A stretch of 64,000 bases of DNA from Alteribacillus sp041949975 (lineage in GTDB: Bacteria > Bacillota > Bacilli > Bacillales > Marinococcaceae): assembly GCF_041949975.1 (NCBI RefSeq), contig NZ_JBHFQG010000002.1:62001-126000 (forward strand), in the 5' to 3' direction. How positions within the stretch are numbered: position 1 is the stretch's first letter; every line of letters starts with the position of its first letter. A program made the position numbers and the translations under genes. Shown piece by piece: positions 34,534 through 42,700 of this stretch. The notes under the pieces were generated by a model. The model ran no database searches and had not been told where the DNA came from. It worked only from the letters and a program-made list of their open reading frames with translations.

Positions 34534-35866
34534 ACCTTTTAGCAATGTAAGAGAAAAGGCAATGGATCTCCTGCAAAGGATTGAAAAAGAAGGAGCATAC
34601 AGCCATTTGCTTTTAAATCATGTTTTAAGCCAGGAAGAAGTATCCAAAAAAGACGAACCCCTGTTGACAGAGCTTGTCTATGGCACGATAAAGCGGAAGA
34701 ATACGCTAGATTATTATCTTACTCCGTTTATCAAAAAAGGACTGAGTTCTCTTGATCCATGGGTACTGCAGCTGCTCCGCCTTTCTGTGTATCAAATGGT
34801 ATATCTTGATAGAGTACCAGAGAGAGCTGCTATTCATGAAGCGGTCAATATTGCAAAAAAGCGGGGGCATAAAGGGATCAGCGGTATGATTAATGGCGTG
34901 CTTCGTTCTATCCAGCGAAAAGGTCTGCCTCGTACTGATAAACTGACTGGTATAAAAAAATTTGCCGTGGAGACAAGTCATCCCGAATGGCTTCTCGAAG
35001 ACTGGATAGATTCATATGGAGAAGAAAAAACGAGGGCGATGGCTCTTACAAATTTAGAACCGCCGCCTTTAACTGTCCGGGTAAATCTGTCAAAATCTAC
35101 AAAAGAAGAAGTAAGAAACAGATTGCTAGAAGAAGGCTGCCAAATAAAAGAAGGTGCTCTGTCTCCGGATGCATTAATCATTGCTTCAGGGCATGTCATC
35201 AATACGGAAACGTATAAAAAAGGATATGTTACGATTCAGGATGAAAGTTCTATGCTGGTGGCAAGATTACTTGATCCTGCTCCGGGAATGAATGTCCTTG
35301 ATGCATGTGCAGCTCCTGGCGGAAAAACAACACATCTGGCTGAACGAATGGAAAATAAAGGCACTGTGAAAGCATTTGACCTTCATAAGAAAAAAGTAAA
35401 ATTAATAGAAGAACAAGCAGAGCGGCTCGGCATTTCTATCATTGAAGCAAACGCATTGGATGCTAGAGAACTTACCGCTCAAGTAGAAAAAGAGCAATTT
35501 GACAGGGTGCTTGTTGATGCTCCGTGCAGCGGTCTTGGAGTTATAAGACGGAAACCTGAATTAAAATGGCAGAAGCAAAGAGCGGATTTAGAGCGTTTTC
35601 CTGCTATCCAGGCAGAAATTTTAGCAGAAGCTTCTAAGATGGTGAAGCCAGGCGGCCAGCTCGTATACAGTACGTGTACCGTAAGAAGAGAAGAAAATGA
35701 AAATGTAGTGGAGGCTTTTTTAAACCGGAACCCAGCGTTTAAAAGAAAGCCGGATGAATTTTTATCGAACATGTTCCAGGCGGAAAATGGACAGGTAACT
35801 ATTTTGCCGCAGCAATTTGGAACAGATGGTTTTTTTATGGCACTCTTAAAGAAAGAGGATTCTTAA
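34523..35866 (+). CDS. rsmB: 16S rRNA m5C967 methyltransferase RsmB
   Basis: 447 residues. An N-terminal NusB-like RNA-binding domain (1-~140, RIEKEGAYSHLLLNHVL; ELVYGTIKRKNTLDYYL) precedes a SAM-dependent catalytic domain with DACAAPGGKTTHLAERM, VDAPCSGLGVIRRKPELKW (Cys 1) and VYSTCTVRREENENVV (catalytic Cys 2). The two-cysteine pattern is that of RNA m5C methyltransferases. Overlaps the fmt end by 11 nt and is 21 nt from rlmN. Confidence 0.95.
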   Translation: MANKPFSNVREKAMDLLQRIEKEGAYSHLLLNHVLSQEEVSKKDEPLLTELVYGTIKRKNTLDYYLTPFIKKGLSSLDPWVLQLLRLSVYQMVYLDRVPERAAIHEAVNIAKKRGHKGISGMINGVLRSIQRKGLPRTDKLTGIKKFAVETSHPEWLLEDWIDSYGEEKTRAMALTNLEPPPLTVRVNLSKSTKEEVRNRLLEEGCQIKEGALSPDALIIASGHVINTETYKKGYVTIQDESSMLVARLLDPAPGMNVLDACAAPGGKTTHLAERMENKGTVKAFDLHKKKVKLIEEQAERLGISIIEANALDARELTAQVEKEQFDRVLVDAPCSGLGVIRRKPELKWQKQRADLERFPAIQAEILAEASKMVKPGGQLVYSTCTVRREENENVVEAFLNRNPAFKRKPDEFLSNMFQAENGQVTILPQQFGTDGFFMALLKKEDS

Positions 35867-35887
35867 ACATTAGAAAGGAAGAAAATC

Positions 35888-36973
35888 ATGCAGCAATTAA
35901 AGAAAAAGGTGAAAGCGGAGGCGCCGGGGAAGACTTCGATATTTACGCTGCAATATGAGCAGCTTCAAAATTGGTTGAAAGAGAAGAATGAACCAGCTTT
36001 TCGTGCTGATCAGATATTCGAGTGGCTGTATCAAAAAAGAGTAGAGAGCTTCGAGGAGATGACCAATTTATCGAAAAATCTTCGCCAAAAATTGAAAGGA
36101 GAATTTTCGCTCACCGTATTAAAAGAAGCAGCGAGACAGGAATCTGCAGACGGCACGGTAAAATTGTTATTCGAATTGCAGGACGGCTATACGATTGAAA
36201 CGGTTGTTATGAAACATAATTATGGAAATAGTGTATGTGTCACCACTCAAGTAGGGTGCCGGCTTGGATGTACATTTTGTGCCTCTACGCTTGGAGGATT
36301 AAAGCGTAACTTAGAAGCAGGAGAAATTACGGCTCAAGTATTGGAAGCACAGCGCGCTTTAGATGAAACAGGAGAACGAGTAGATTCAGTAGTGGTAATG
36401 GGGATCGGGGAACCGTTTGACAACTATGATGAATTAATTTCTTTTCTAAAAGTCATCAATCACGACAAAGGGTTGAACATCGGCGCCCGCCATATCACGG
36501 TATCTACAAGCGGCGTAGTTCCTCGTATTTATGATTTTGCCGATGAAAACATGCAGATTAATTTTGCCATATCTCTTCATGCACCTAATACAGAAATCCG
36601 CAACCGTCTCATGCCTGTAAACCGGGCCTGGCCGCTTGATAAACTAATGGATTCTATTCGCTACTATCAGAGCAAAACGAACCGCCGGATTACGTTTGAA
36701 TACGGCTTATTTGGCGGCGTTAATGATCAAGTGGAACATGCAGAAGAGCTGGCAGAATTGATCAAAGGGTTGAGATGTCATGTGAACTTAATTCCTGTGA
36801 ATTACGTTCCTGAACGTGACTATGTAAGGACGAGCAAAAATGATATTTTTGCATTTGAGCGTACATTAAAAGCGCATGACGTCAATGTAACGATCCGCAG
36901 AGAACAAGGCCATGATATTGAGGCGGCATGCGGACAGCTCCGTGCAAAAGAACGTAAACAAGAAACGAGGTGA
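35888..36973 (+). CDS. rlmN: Dual-specificity 23S rRNA/tRNA adenine-C2 methyltransferase RlmN
   Basis: 361-residue radical-SAM enzyme that methylates C2 of A2503 in 23S rRNA and A37 in some tRNAs. The 4Fe-4S cluster motif is CRLGCTFC (CxxxCxxC, residues ~122-129). GIGEPFDNYDEL is the SAM-binding GEP motif, and IEAACGQLRAKE near the C-terminus carries the acceptor Cys. The N-terminal accessory domain includes FRADQIFEWLYQKRVESFEEM. Starts with ATG 35888 after GAAAGGAAG; prpC begins 9 nt after its stop. Confidence 0.97.
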   Translation: MQQLKKKVKAEAPGKTSIFTLQYEQLQNWLKEKNEPAFRADQIFEWLYQKRVESFEEMTNLSKNLRQKLKGEFSLTVLKEAARQESADGTVKLLFELQDGYTIETVVMKHNYGNSVCVTTQVGCRLGCTFCASTLGGLKRNLEAGEITAQVLEAQRALDETGERVDSVVVMGIGEPFDNYDELISFLKVINHDKGLNIGARHITVSTSGVVPRIYDFADENMQINFAISLHAPNTEIRNRLMPVNRAWPLDKLMDSIRYYQSKTNRRITFEYGLFGGVNDQVEHAEELAELIKGLRCHVNLIPVNYVPERDYVRTSKNDIFAFERTLKAHDVNVTIRREQGHDIEAACGQLRAKERKQETR

Positions 36974-36982
36974 ACCCTATCT

Positions 36983-37735
36983 GTGGATAGCATATTTTTA
37001 ACCGATGTTGGAAAGGTTCGCGAGCATAATGAAGATGCAGGCGGCATTTTTCTCAATAAAGCTGGTGAATACCTGGCAGTGGTGGCTGACGGAATGGGAG
37101 GCCACCAGGCTGGGGATGTAGCTAGTGGAATGACAACGGAATTGCTGCGCCAGGCATGGGAATCTATGGAAAAATCTTTTACTCCAGAGGAAGCCGGCAA
37201 CTGGCTGAGCAATAAGATTGCAGAAGTCAATCAAAAAGTATTTGAAAAAGCAAGCGAAAACAGTGGTCTGCAAGGAATGGGAACGACATTAGTTACGGCT
37301 GTCTGCACCCCTTCTTTTGTAGTCATTGCCCATGTGGGTGACAGCAGGGCTTATCTTTTAACAGATAAAGAGCTGCAATTAAAAACCCAGGATCATTCTC
37401 TTGTTAATGAATTAAGAAAAAGCGGCCAGCTGACAGAAGAAGAAGCAGAGAATCACCCTCGTAAAAATATATTGACAAGAGCGTTAGGTACAGAAATGCA
37501 TATTAAGAGTGAAGAAATAGCATTAGAATGGAAAGCTGGAGATGCTGTGGTGCTCTGTTCTGATGGATTATCGAATAAAATCACAAATGAAGAAATAAAA
37601 AATGAGCTGTTAAGTGATCATTCCCTTCATGAAAGTGCTCAAATTCTTATACATACAGCAAACGGAAGAGGGGGAGAAGATAACATCACGCTCGCTGTTG
37701 TTATAAACACCCCGCTTGAAGAGGGGATGATGTAA
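36983..37735 (+). CDS. prpC: PP2C-type Ser/Thr protein phosphatase PrpC
   Basis: 250-residue metal-dependent phosphatase that counteracts PrkC. PP2C motifs: TDVGKVREHNEDAGG (Arg and Asp), AVVADGMGGHQAGDVAS (metal Asp), MGTTLVTAV, VAHVGDSRAYLL, DHSLVNEL, LCSDGLSNKI and GGEDNITLAVV (metal Asp near the C-terminus). Start GTG 36983 follows CGAGGTG. Its stop overlaps the prkC start by 1 nt, the usual kinase-phosphatase pair. Confidence 0.96.
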   Translation: MDSIFLTDVGKVREHNEDAGGIFLNKAGEYLAVVADGMGGHQAGDVASGMTTELLRQAWESMEKSFTPEEAGNWLSNKIAEVNQKVFEKASENSGLQGMGTTLVTAVCTPSFVVIAHVGDSRAYLLTDKELQLKTQDHSLVNELRKSGQLTEEEAENHPRKNILTRALGTEMHIKSEEIALEWKAGDAVVLCSDGLSNKITNEEIKNELLSDHSLHESAQILIHTANGRGGEDNITLAVVINTPLEEGMM

Positions 37736-39735
37736 TGTCTGACCTGATTGGCAAAAGAATTAGTGAACGCTATGAAATCCAGGAGATGATTGGCGGGGGC
37801 GGCATGGCTCACGTCTATAAAGGACAGGACATTATATTAGAGCGGTCTGTTGCTGTGAAAGTGCTGCAGCCTCAATATAATACAGACGAGGAATTCATAC
37901 GACGTTTTCACAGGGAAGCTCAAGCGGCGACCAGCTTAGCCCACCCTAATATCGTCAATATTTATGATGTGGGAGAAGAAGAAAATCTCTATTATATTGT
38001 AATGGAGTATATTGAAGGGGAAACCTTGAAAGAAAAAATCCAAAAACAAGGTCCACTTCCCTTAGAGCACGCAGTTCAATTGATGGAGCAGATTCTTGGT
38101 GCTATCGGACATGCCCATGCTAATGGCATCGTCCACAGAGATATAAAACCGCATAACATATTGCTAAATCATAGCGGAGACGCAAAGGTCACGGATTTTG
38201 GCATTGCCCGTGCAGCTTCTGCAGCAACGATTACACATACAAATTCAGTTATGGGTTCTGTACATTATTTATCTCCAGAACAAGCGAAAGGCGGCAGAAT
38301 TACAGCACAATCTGATATATACTCGCTTGGAGTGGTTCTGTATGAAATGGTTACAGGCTCGCTTCCTTATACCGGTGATTCGGCTGTCAGTATAGCACTA
38401 AAGCATTTACAGGAGCCTCTCCCGCTTCCATCTGAAAAAAGGCCCGGCCTGCCGCAAAGTCTTGAAAATGTTATATTAAAAGCAACAGTAAAAGATCCAC
38501 ACGAACGGTACGAAAGTGTTTACGCCATGCAGCACGATTTGAAAACGGTCCTGTCGATGGAGCGCAGAAACGAAGCTCCATATATTATCCCGGCAGATGA
38601 AGATGCAACAAAAGCCGTACCAATTATTAAAGACGATAATGGAAATGAAGATGAAACAAAAGTTACGAAAGCGGACACCACGGTTCATAATGAGCCAGTA
38701 AACACGCAAAATGCTGCGGCACCCCCCCCTCCTCCTAAAAAGAAAAGAAAGCGCTGGAGGTGGATTCTGCTATTCGTTTTACTCTTCTTCATTGGAGCAG
38801 CTGCAGCGGCTTTTACAGTCCTGCCAAACCTGCTTAAAGTGGACGAAGCCGAAGTACCTGACGTACAAAATATGTCAGAAGATGAGGCATTACAAGAGAT
38901 AGAAGAAGCTCGTTTGGACGGAGAAGTAGAAACAGTTTACGACGATGAGGTAGAGGAAAACCATGTCGTTGGCCAAGATCCGAGAGGCGGTACATCTGTA
39001 AAGGTGGATAGTACGGTAACTTTATATATAAGTGAAGGCCAAGAGGAAGTAGAAATGCCTGATCTTGAAGGGGTAAGCCGTGATCGAGCAGAAGAGATGT
39101 TAAATGATTACGAAAGCGTAGAGTATTCAGCGTCGGAAACATCTGAGTATCCTCCCGGCCAAATTATTGAACAGACACCAAAAGCAGGAGAAAATATAAT
39201 AGCTGAAGAAACTACAGTTTATTTAACTTACAGCACAGAACGAGAGTTTTCTTTAGGGAATCTTGAAGGAGAATCAAGAGAAGCGGTAGAAAGATATTTA
39301 GAAAATAATAATTTAAGTGGCAGCTTTGAAAACAGTCATTCCGATAATGTAGAGAACGGTCGTGTCATAGAGCATTCACCAGGCCCTTACAGCAATGTGA
39401 AAGAAGGAGACGAAATAACTTTTGTCATTTCAGAAGGACCTGAAGAAACAGAAGAATCGGAAGAAGAGGAAGAAAATCCTTCTGAGCAAGTAGAGGCAGT
39501 TATACCAGTGGAAGTAGCCGAAAATGATGAAGAAGAAGGCCGGACCTTTGATATCCGGATTGTATATGAAGATGCCACAACAGAAGAAGAAGCTACTTTT
39601 ATAGAAGAGACGATATCAGAAACGAAAACATACCGGGTGCCATTAGAAGTAACACCAGAAACAGATGGATACTATAAGCTTTTCGTAGATGATGAAGAAG
39701 TCCAATCTAATACATTTTCCTACGGAGATGAATAG
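37735..39735 (+). CDS. prkC: PASTA-domain Ser/Thr protein kinase PrkC
   Basis: 666-residue membrane kinase that senses muropeptides or lipid II and phosphorylates cell-wall, translation and germination targets. Kinase domain 11-~270: Lys42 in VAVKVL, HRDIKPHNILL (Asp136), DFGIARA (154-160), activation loop with Thr near 165-169, SPEQAKG. A Pro5-Lys3 stretch (330-337) precedes a single TM (about 341-365). Outside are three PASTA repeats (about 371-436, 437-503, 504-572), a very acidic linker (EETEESEEEEE) and a C-terminal Ig-like domain (~590-666). A C8 run at 38722-38729 encodes the Pro stretch. rsgA follows after 8 nt. Confidence 0.96.
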   Translation: MSDLIGKRISERYEIQEMIGGGGMAHVYKGQDIILERSVAVKVLQPQYNTDEEFIRRFHREAQAATSLAHPNIVNIYDVGEEENLYYIVMEYIEGETLKEKIQKQGPLPLEHAVQLMEQILGAIGHAHANGIVHRDIKPHNILLNHSGDAKVTDFGIARAASAATITHTNSVMGSVHYLSPEQAKGGRITAQSDIYSLGVVLYEMVTGSLPYTGDSAVSIALKHLQEPLPLPSEKRPGLPQSLENVILKATVKDPHERYESVYAMQHDLKTVLSMERRNEAPYIIPADEDATKAVPIIKDDNGNEDETKVTKADTTVHNEPVNTQNAAAPPPPPKKKRKRWRWILLFVLLFFIGAAAAAFTVLPNLLKVDEAEVPDVQNMSEDEALQEIEEARLDGEVETVYDDEVEENHVVGQDPRGGTSVKVDSTVTLYISEGQEEVEMPDLEGVSRDRAEEMLNDYESVEYSASETSEYPPGQIIEQTPKAGENIIAEETTVYLTYSTEREFSLGNLEGESREAVERYLENNNLSGSFENSHSDNVENGRVIEHSPGPYSNVKEGDEITFVISEGPEETEESEEEEENPSEQVEAVIPVEVAENDEEEGRTFDIRIVYEDATTEEEATFIEETISETKTYRVPLEVTPETDGYYKLFVDDEEVQSNTFSYGDE

Positions 39736-39743
39736 GAGGCTTT

Positions 39744-40622
39744 ATGGAGGAAGGAATCATCGTAAAAGCACTCAGCGGATTTTATTATGTAGAAAATGAA
39801 AAGGGTGTTTACCAATGCCGGGGCAGAGGATTGTTCAGGAAACAAAAAATTAAACCCCTTGTCGGTGATAAAGTTCGGTTTGAAGCAGAACAAAAAGAAG
39901 AAGGCTATATTTACGAAATTGCTGAACGGCACAATGAGTTAAATCGTCCTCCTGTAGCTAATATAGATCAGGCTTTTGTCGTATTCTCAGCTGAGGAACC
40001 TGCTTTCTCCGCTCTATTACTTGATCGATTTCTTGTTCATATGGAAGCGCTGGATATTAAAGCAGTTATCGTTGTGAACAAAATGGACTTAGCCGATGAG
40101 AAACGGAAACAGGAATTGTTTTCCTTTCAACAGGATTATGAAAAAATCGGCTATCAATTTTATTTTGTTTCAGGGAAAAACGGAAATGGTATCGAAGAAC
40201 TTCCTCCACTTTTAGGTGGTGCAGTTTCTATTGTGGCCGGTCAGTCCGGTGTTGGAAAATCGACATTATTGAACAGCCTTGATCCGGCATTAAAGTTGGA
40301 AACGGCTGAAATATCGTCCCATTTAGGAAGAGGAAAGCATACAACCAGACACGTAGAGCTTCTTCCAATGCACAATGGATGGGTAGCAGATACACCTGGT
40401 TTTAGTTCTCTCGAGTTTCAATTCGTTGATGAAGAAGACCTTGATGTTTGTTTCCCTGAAATGAAAGAAAGGCTTCCTAACTGCAAGTTTCGCGGCTGCA
40501 CCCACCGGAGGGAGCCCGGCTGTGCTGTAAAGGATGCATTGGAGAATGGAGATATTCCTTCTTACCGTTATGAACACTATATTTTATTCTATAAAGAAAT
40601 ATCGGAACAACGGAGGTATTAA
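39744..40622 (+). CDS. rsgA: Ribosome small-subunit assembly GTPase RsgA (CpgA/YloQ)
   Basis: 292-residue circularly permuted GTPase that checks late 30S assembly. N-terminal OB-fold (VGDKVRFE). GTPase motifs in permuted order: G4 NKMDLAD, G1 GQSGVGKSTLLNSL, G2 GRGKHTTRHVEL, G3 DTPGFSS. The C-terminal zinc-finger shows Cys and His in CFPEMKERLPNCKFRGCTHRREPGC. ATG 39744 is preceded by TAGGAGG, which overlaps the prkC stop. In B. subtilis the homologue is also phosphorylated by PrkC. Confidence 0.97.
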   Translation: MEEGIIVKALSGFYYVENEKGVYQCRGRGLFRKQKIKPLVGDKVRFEAEQKEEGYIYEIAERHNELNRPPVANIDQAFVVFSAEEPAFSALLLDRFLVHMEALDIKAVIVVNKMDLADEKRKQELFSFQQDYEKIGYQFYFVSGKNGNGIEELPPLLGGAVSIVAGQSGVGKSTLLNSLDPALKLETAEISSHLGRGKHTTRHVELLPMHNGWVADTPGFSSLEFQFVDEEDLDVCFPEMKERLPNCKFRGCTHRREPGCAVKDALENGDIPSYRYEHYILFYKEISEQRRY

Positions 40623-40626
40623 AAAT

Positions 40627-41274
40627 ATGATAAAAATAGCACCATCGATTCTGTCAGCTGATTTTGCTCATCTAAAGGAAGAGATTAAAGATGTAGAACA
40701 AGGCGGGGCTGATTATATTCATATTGACGTCATGGACGGTCACTTTGTCCCGAATATAACGATTGGACCGCTTATTGTACAAGCAGTCCGCCCCCATACA
40801 AAGCTTCCGCTGGATGTCCATTTAATGATTGAAGAACCGGAACGGTATATTCCGGAGTTTGCTAAAGCAGGGGCGGATATTATCTCTGTTCATGTCGAAG
40901 CCTGCCCTCATCTCTACCGCACGATCCATCTAATTAAAGAGCAGGGAGCAAAAGCGGGAGTAGTGCTGAATCCAGCAACACCTGTAGAGATGGTTAAACA
41001 TATATTAAAAGACGTCGATCTCATTTTGTTAATGACTGTAAACCCTGGATTCGGCGGACAATCTTTTATACCAGAAGTCGTCACAAAAATAGAACAAGTA
41101 AAAAATATGCTTTCAGAAATCAACCATAATGCTGAGATTGAAGTAGACGGCGGAGTAAATAAAGAAACAGCTGAAACTTGCAGAAATGCAGGAGCTAACG
41201 TATTAGTCGCTGGTTCAGCAATATACAATCAAAAAGACCGTCAAGCAGCCATTGAAGAAATCCGTGGTCTGTAA
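40627..41274 (+). CDS. rpe: Ribulose-phosphate 3-epimerase
   Basis: 215-residue TIM-barrel enzyme interconverting ribulose 5-phosphate and xylulose 5-phosphate in the pentose phosphate pathway. Signatures: IAPSILSADFAHLKEE, DYIHIDVMDGHFVPNIT (metal His and Asp), LDVHLMIEEP, MTVNPGFGGQSF and EVDGGVNKETA. Start ATG 40627 follows ACGGAGG; upstream in-frame codons lie inside rsgA. It ends the prpC-prkC-rsgA-rpe run and is followed by a terminator. thiN, next in B. subtilis, is absent here. Confidence 0.97.
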   Translation: MIKIAPSILSADFAHLKEEIKDVEQGGADYIHIDVMDGHFVPNITIGPLIVQAVRPHTKLPLDVHLMIEEPERYIPEFAKAGADIISVHVEACPHLYRTIHLIKEQGAKAGVVLNPATPVEMVKHILKDVDLILLMTVNPGFGGQSFIPEVVTKIEQVKNMLSEINHNAEIEVDGGVNKETAETCRNAGANVLVAGSAIYNQKDRQAAIEEIRGL

Positions 41275-41321
41275 CCCGGGGAAACTTTTAGAAATTATAT
41301 ACCTCACAAAAGGAAGTTGAA

Positions 41322-41349
41322 AGAGCCCATCTAAAAGGGCTCTTTTTAT
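41322..41349 (+). terminator. Terminator after rpe
   Basis: AGAGCCC at 41322-41328 and GGGCTCT at 41337-41343, with an 8-nt loop and TTTTATT after the stem. Confidence 0.8.
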
Positions 41350-41678
41350 TTGATATGAAGATGGAACGAAAGGGCTTAGAAATGCACCAAAGTATTTGTT
41401 TTTCATAGGCGCCATCTTCTTGCATGCACTAAAAGAACAACTTTCTTCGCAGAATATAAACCTGTCGCCATAAGGTCTTAGAGATAAGCCAACATTTTAT
41501 AATCATATTTTTTCAAGATTTTCTATGTACTATTTTAAAGTTCCTGAATATACATATAAAAGAATCTCATTTGGGGGACACGATGCCTGAGAATTACAGG
41601 CTTTTACCATGCAGTGAAAAAGAGCGTAAGGGAAGCGGCGCGTGCCGCATTAAAGTAAAGGAAAGAGGAGGAGTTAAA
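41350..41678. other. Non-coding stretch before spoVM
   Basis: About 330 nt with no supported gene. An open frame enters spoVM in phase from 41571, but its upstream part has no ribosome binding site and SpoVM homologues start at the later Met. A mother-cell (SigE) promoter is expected here; TACATATAA at 41549-41557 could be a -10, but the match is too weak to assign. GAAAGAGGAGGAG at 41660-41672 is the spoVM ribosome binding site. Confidence 0.5.
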
Positions 41679-41759
41679 ATGAAATTTTATACTATTAAAC
41701 TGCCTAAATTCCTGGGAGGGTTTGTACGCGCCGTTATCGGAACTATTAAGAAAGAATAG
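41679..41759 (+). CDS. spoVM: Stage V sporulation morphogen SpoVM
   Basis: 26-residue amphipathic helix that marks the convex forespore membrane and anchors SpoIVA for coat and cortex assembly. The sequence MKFYTIKLPKFLGG followed by FVRAVIGTIKKE matches B. subtilis SpoVM at most positions, with the helix-breaking Pro9 conserved. Excellent ribosome binding site (GAGGAGG) 8-12 nt upstream of ATG 41679. It stands in its conserved place between rpe and rpmB. Confidence 0.96.
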   Translation: MKFYTIKLPKFLGGFVRAVIGTIKKE

Positions 41760-41828
41760 TTTAATATAATAATGTTATGTAAACAAAATAAGTATACAGA
41801 TGGATGTTGCTTTTTGTTTTTAAACTAT

Positions 41829-41880
41829 GAATAACCCCGGAACCTTTCCACCAATAATAGGAAGAGTTCCGGGGTTATTC
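41829..41880. terminator. Terminator between convergent spoVM and rpmB
   Basis: GAATAACCCCGGAAC at 41829-41843 is perfectly complementary to GTTCCGGGGTTATTC at 41866-41880, with a 22-nt loop. The 15-bp stem separates two convergent genes and could serve both strands. T-runs are poor on both sides. Confidence 0.7.
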
Positions 41881-41911
41881 TTGCATTTCATTTACATTTA
41901 AACGCTTTTTA

Positions 41912-42100
41912 TTACACGCGCTGAACTTTGCCTGATTTAAGAGCGCGGGCAGAAACGTAAACACGCTTTGGTTTTCCGTCAACCATAATACGTACTTTTT
42001 GAACATTAGCTCCCCAGCGGCGCTTTGTAGCATTGTTTGCGTGAGATCGGTTGTGACCGGACTTCGGTCCCTTGCCTGTCACGTAGCATTTACGTGCCAT
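41912..42100 (-). CDS. rpmB: 50S ribosomal protein L28
   Basis: 62-residue ribosomal protein. MARKCYVTGKGPKSGHNRSH and ANNATKRRWGANVQKVRI are typical, ending in YVSARALKSGKVQRV. The true start is the ATG at 42100 (reading leftwards), with GGAGGTG at 42107-42113. Seven more in-frame codons upstream cover that site and are rejected. It is transcribed against its neighbours, as in B. subtilis, from a strong promoter at 42153-42181. Confidence 0.97.
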   Translation of the reverse strand: MARKCYVTGKGPKSGHNRSHANNATKRRWGANVQKVRIMVDGKPKRVYVSARALKSGKVQRV

Positions 42101-42152
42101 GACATGCACCTCCTTATACATTCCATCATTCTATATCAAAGCATACTTGAAT

Positions 42153-42181
42153 ATTTTAGCATAGTACCCATACCATTGCAA
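42153..42181 (-). promoter_or_regulatory. SigA promoter of rpmB
   Basis: On the - strand: TTGCAA (42176-42181), 17-nt spacer ending in TGC, TAAAAT (42153-42158). The extended -10 and the spacing are good, 53 nt before the start codon. Confidence 0.75.
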
Positions 42182-42310
42182 TCATAGGTTGGTTACAATA
42201 ACAGTCCAAAACGTCTGTCTTTAATATTTTTACCCCACCTTTCAAAAAAACAGGGAGTATAGTAAAATAATCTTAGCTCATTGAAGGAAACGGTAAAGGG
42301 AGGCTTAATC

Positions 42311-42673
42311 ATGACCATTGAAATGAATTCACAACTTGGCTCAATTGATGTTTCTAAAGAAGTGGTAGCTACTATTGCTGGAGGTGCAGCCGTTGATTGC
42401 TACGGAATTGTCGGCATGGCTTCCCAAAAACAAATAAAAGACGGATTATCCGAAATGTTAGGCCGGGATAATTTTTCTCGGGGAGTCGTCATTCGTGAAT
42501 TGGATGAAGGCATTCATATAGATATGTACATTATTGTCAGCTACGGCACAAAAATATCTGAAGTAGCTTATAACGTACAAAGTAAAGTAAAATACCAGCT
42601 TCAGCAAATGCTTGGTTTAACCGTCGATTCTGTAAACGTATACGTACAGGGTGTACGGGTCACACAGTCGTAG
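42311..42673 (+). CDS. yloU: Asp23/Gls24 family envelope stress protein YloU
   Basis: 120-residue alkaline-shock (Asp23) family protein. Conserved GSIDVSKEVVATIAGGAAVDCYGIVGMA at the N-terminus, then RGVVIRELDEGIHIDMYIIVSYGTKISEVAYNVQ and VDSVNVYVQGV at the end. The role is poorly defined; Asp23 in staphylococci is a membrane-associated stress protein. In Bacillota this gene almost always precedes the fatty-acid kinase gene. ATG 42311 follows AAAGGGAGG; the 21-nt gap to fakA implies cotranscription. Confidence 0.92.
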   Translation: MTIEMNSQLGSIDVSKEVVATIAGGAAVDCYGIVGMASQKQIKDGLSEMLGRDNFSRGVVIRELDEGIHIDMYIIVSYGTKISEVAYNVQSKVKYQLQQMLGLTVDSVNVYVQGVRVTQS

Positions 42674-42700
42674 GAAGAGGAAGTTAGGAGGAAAATGGCA

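Noticed and set aside
41571..41678. N-terminal extension of SpoVM to 62 residues
   Set aside because: The upstream codons contain the strong GAGGAGG site for the known 26-residue SpoVM and have no binding site of their own.
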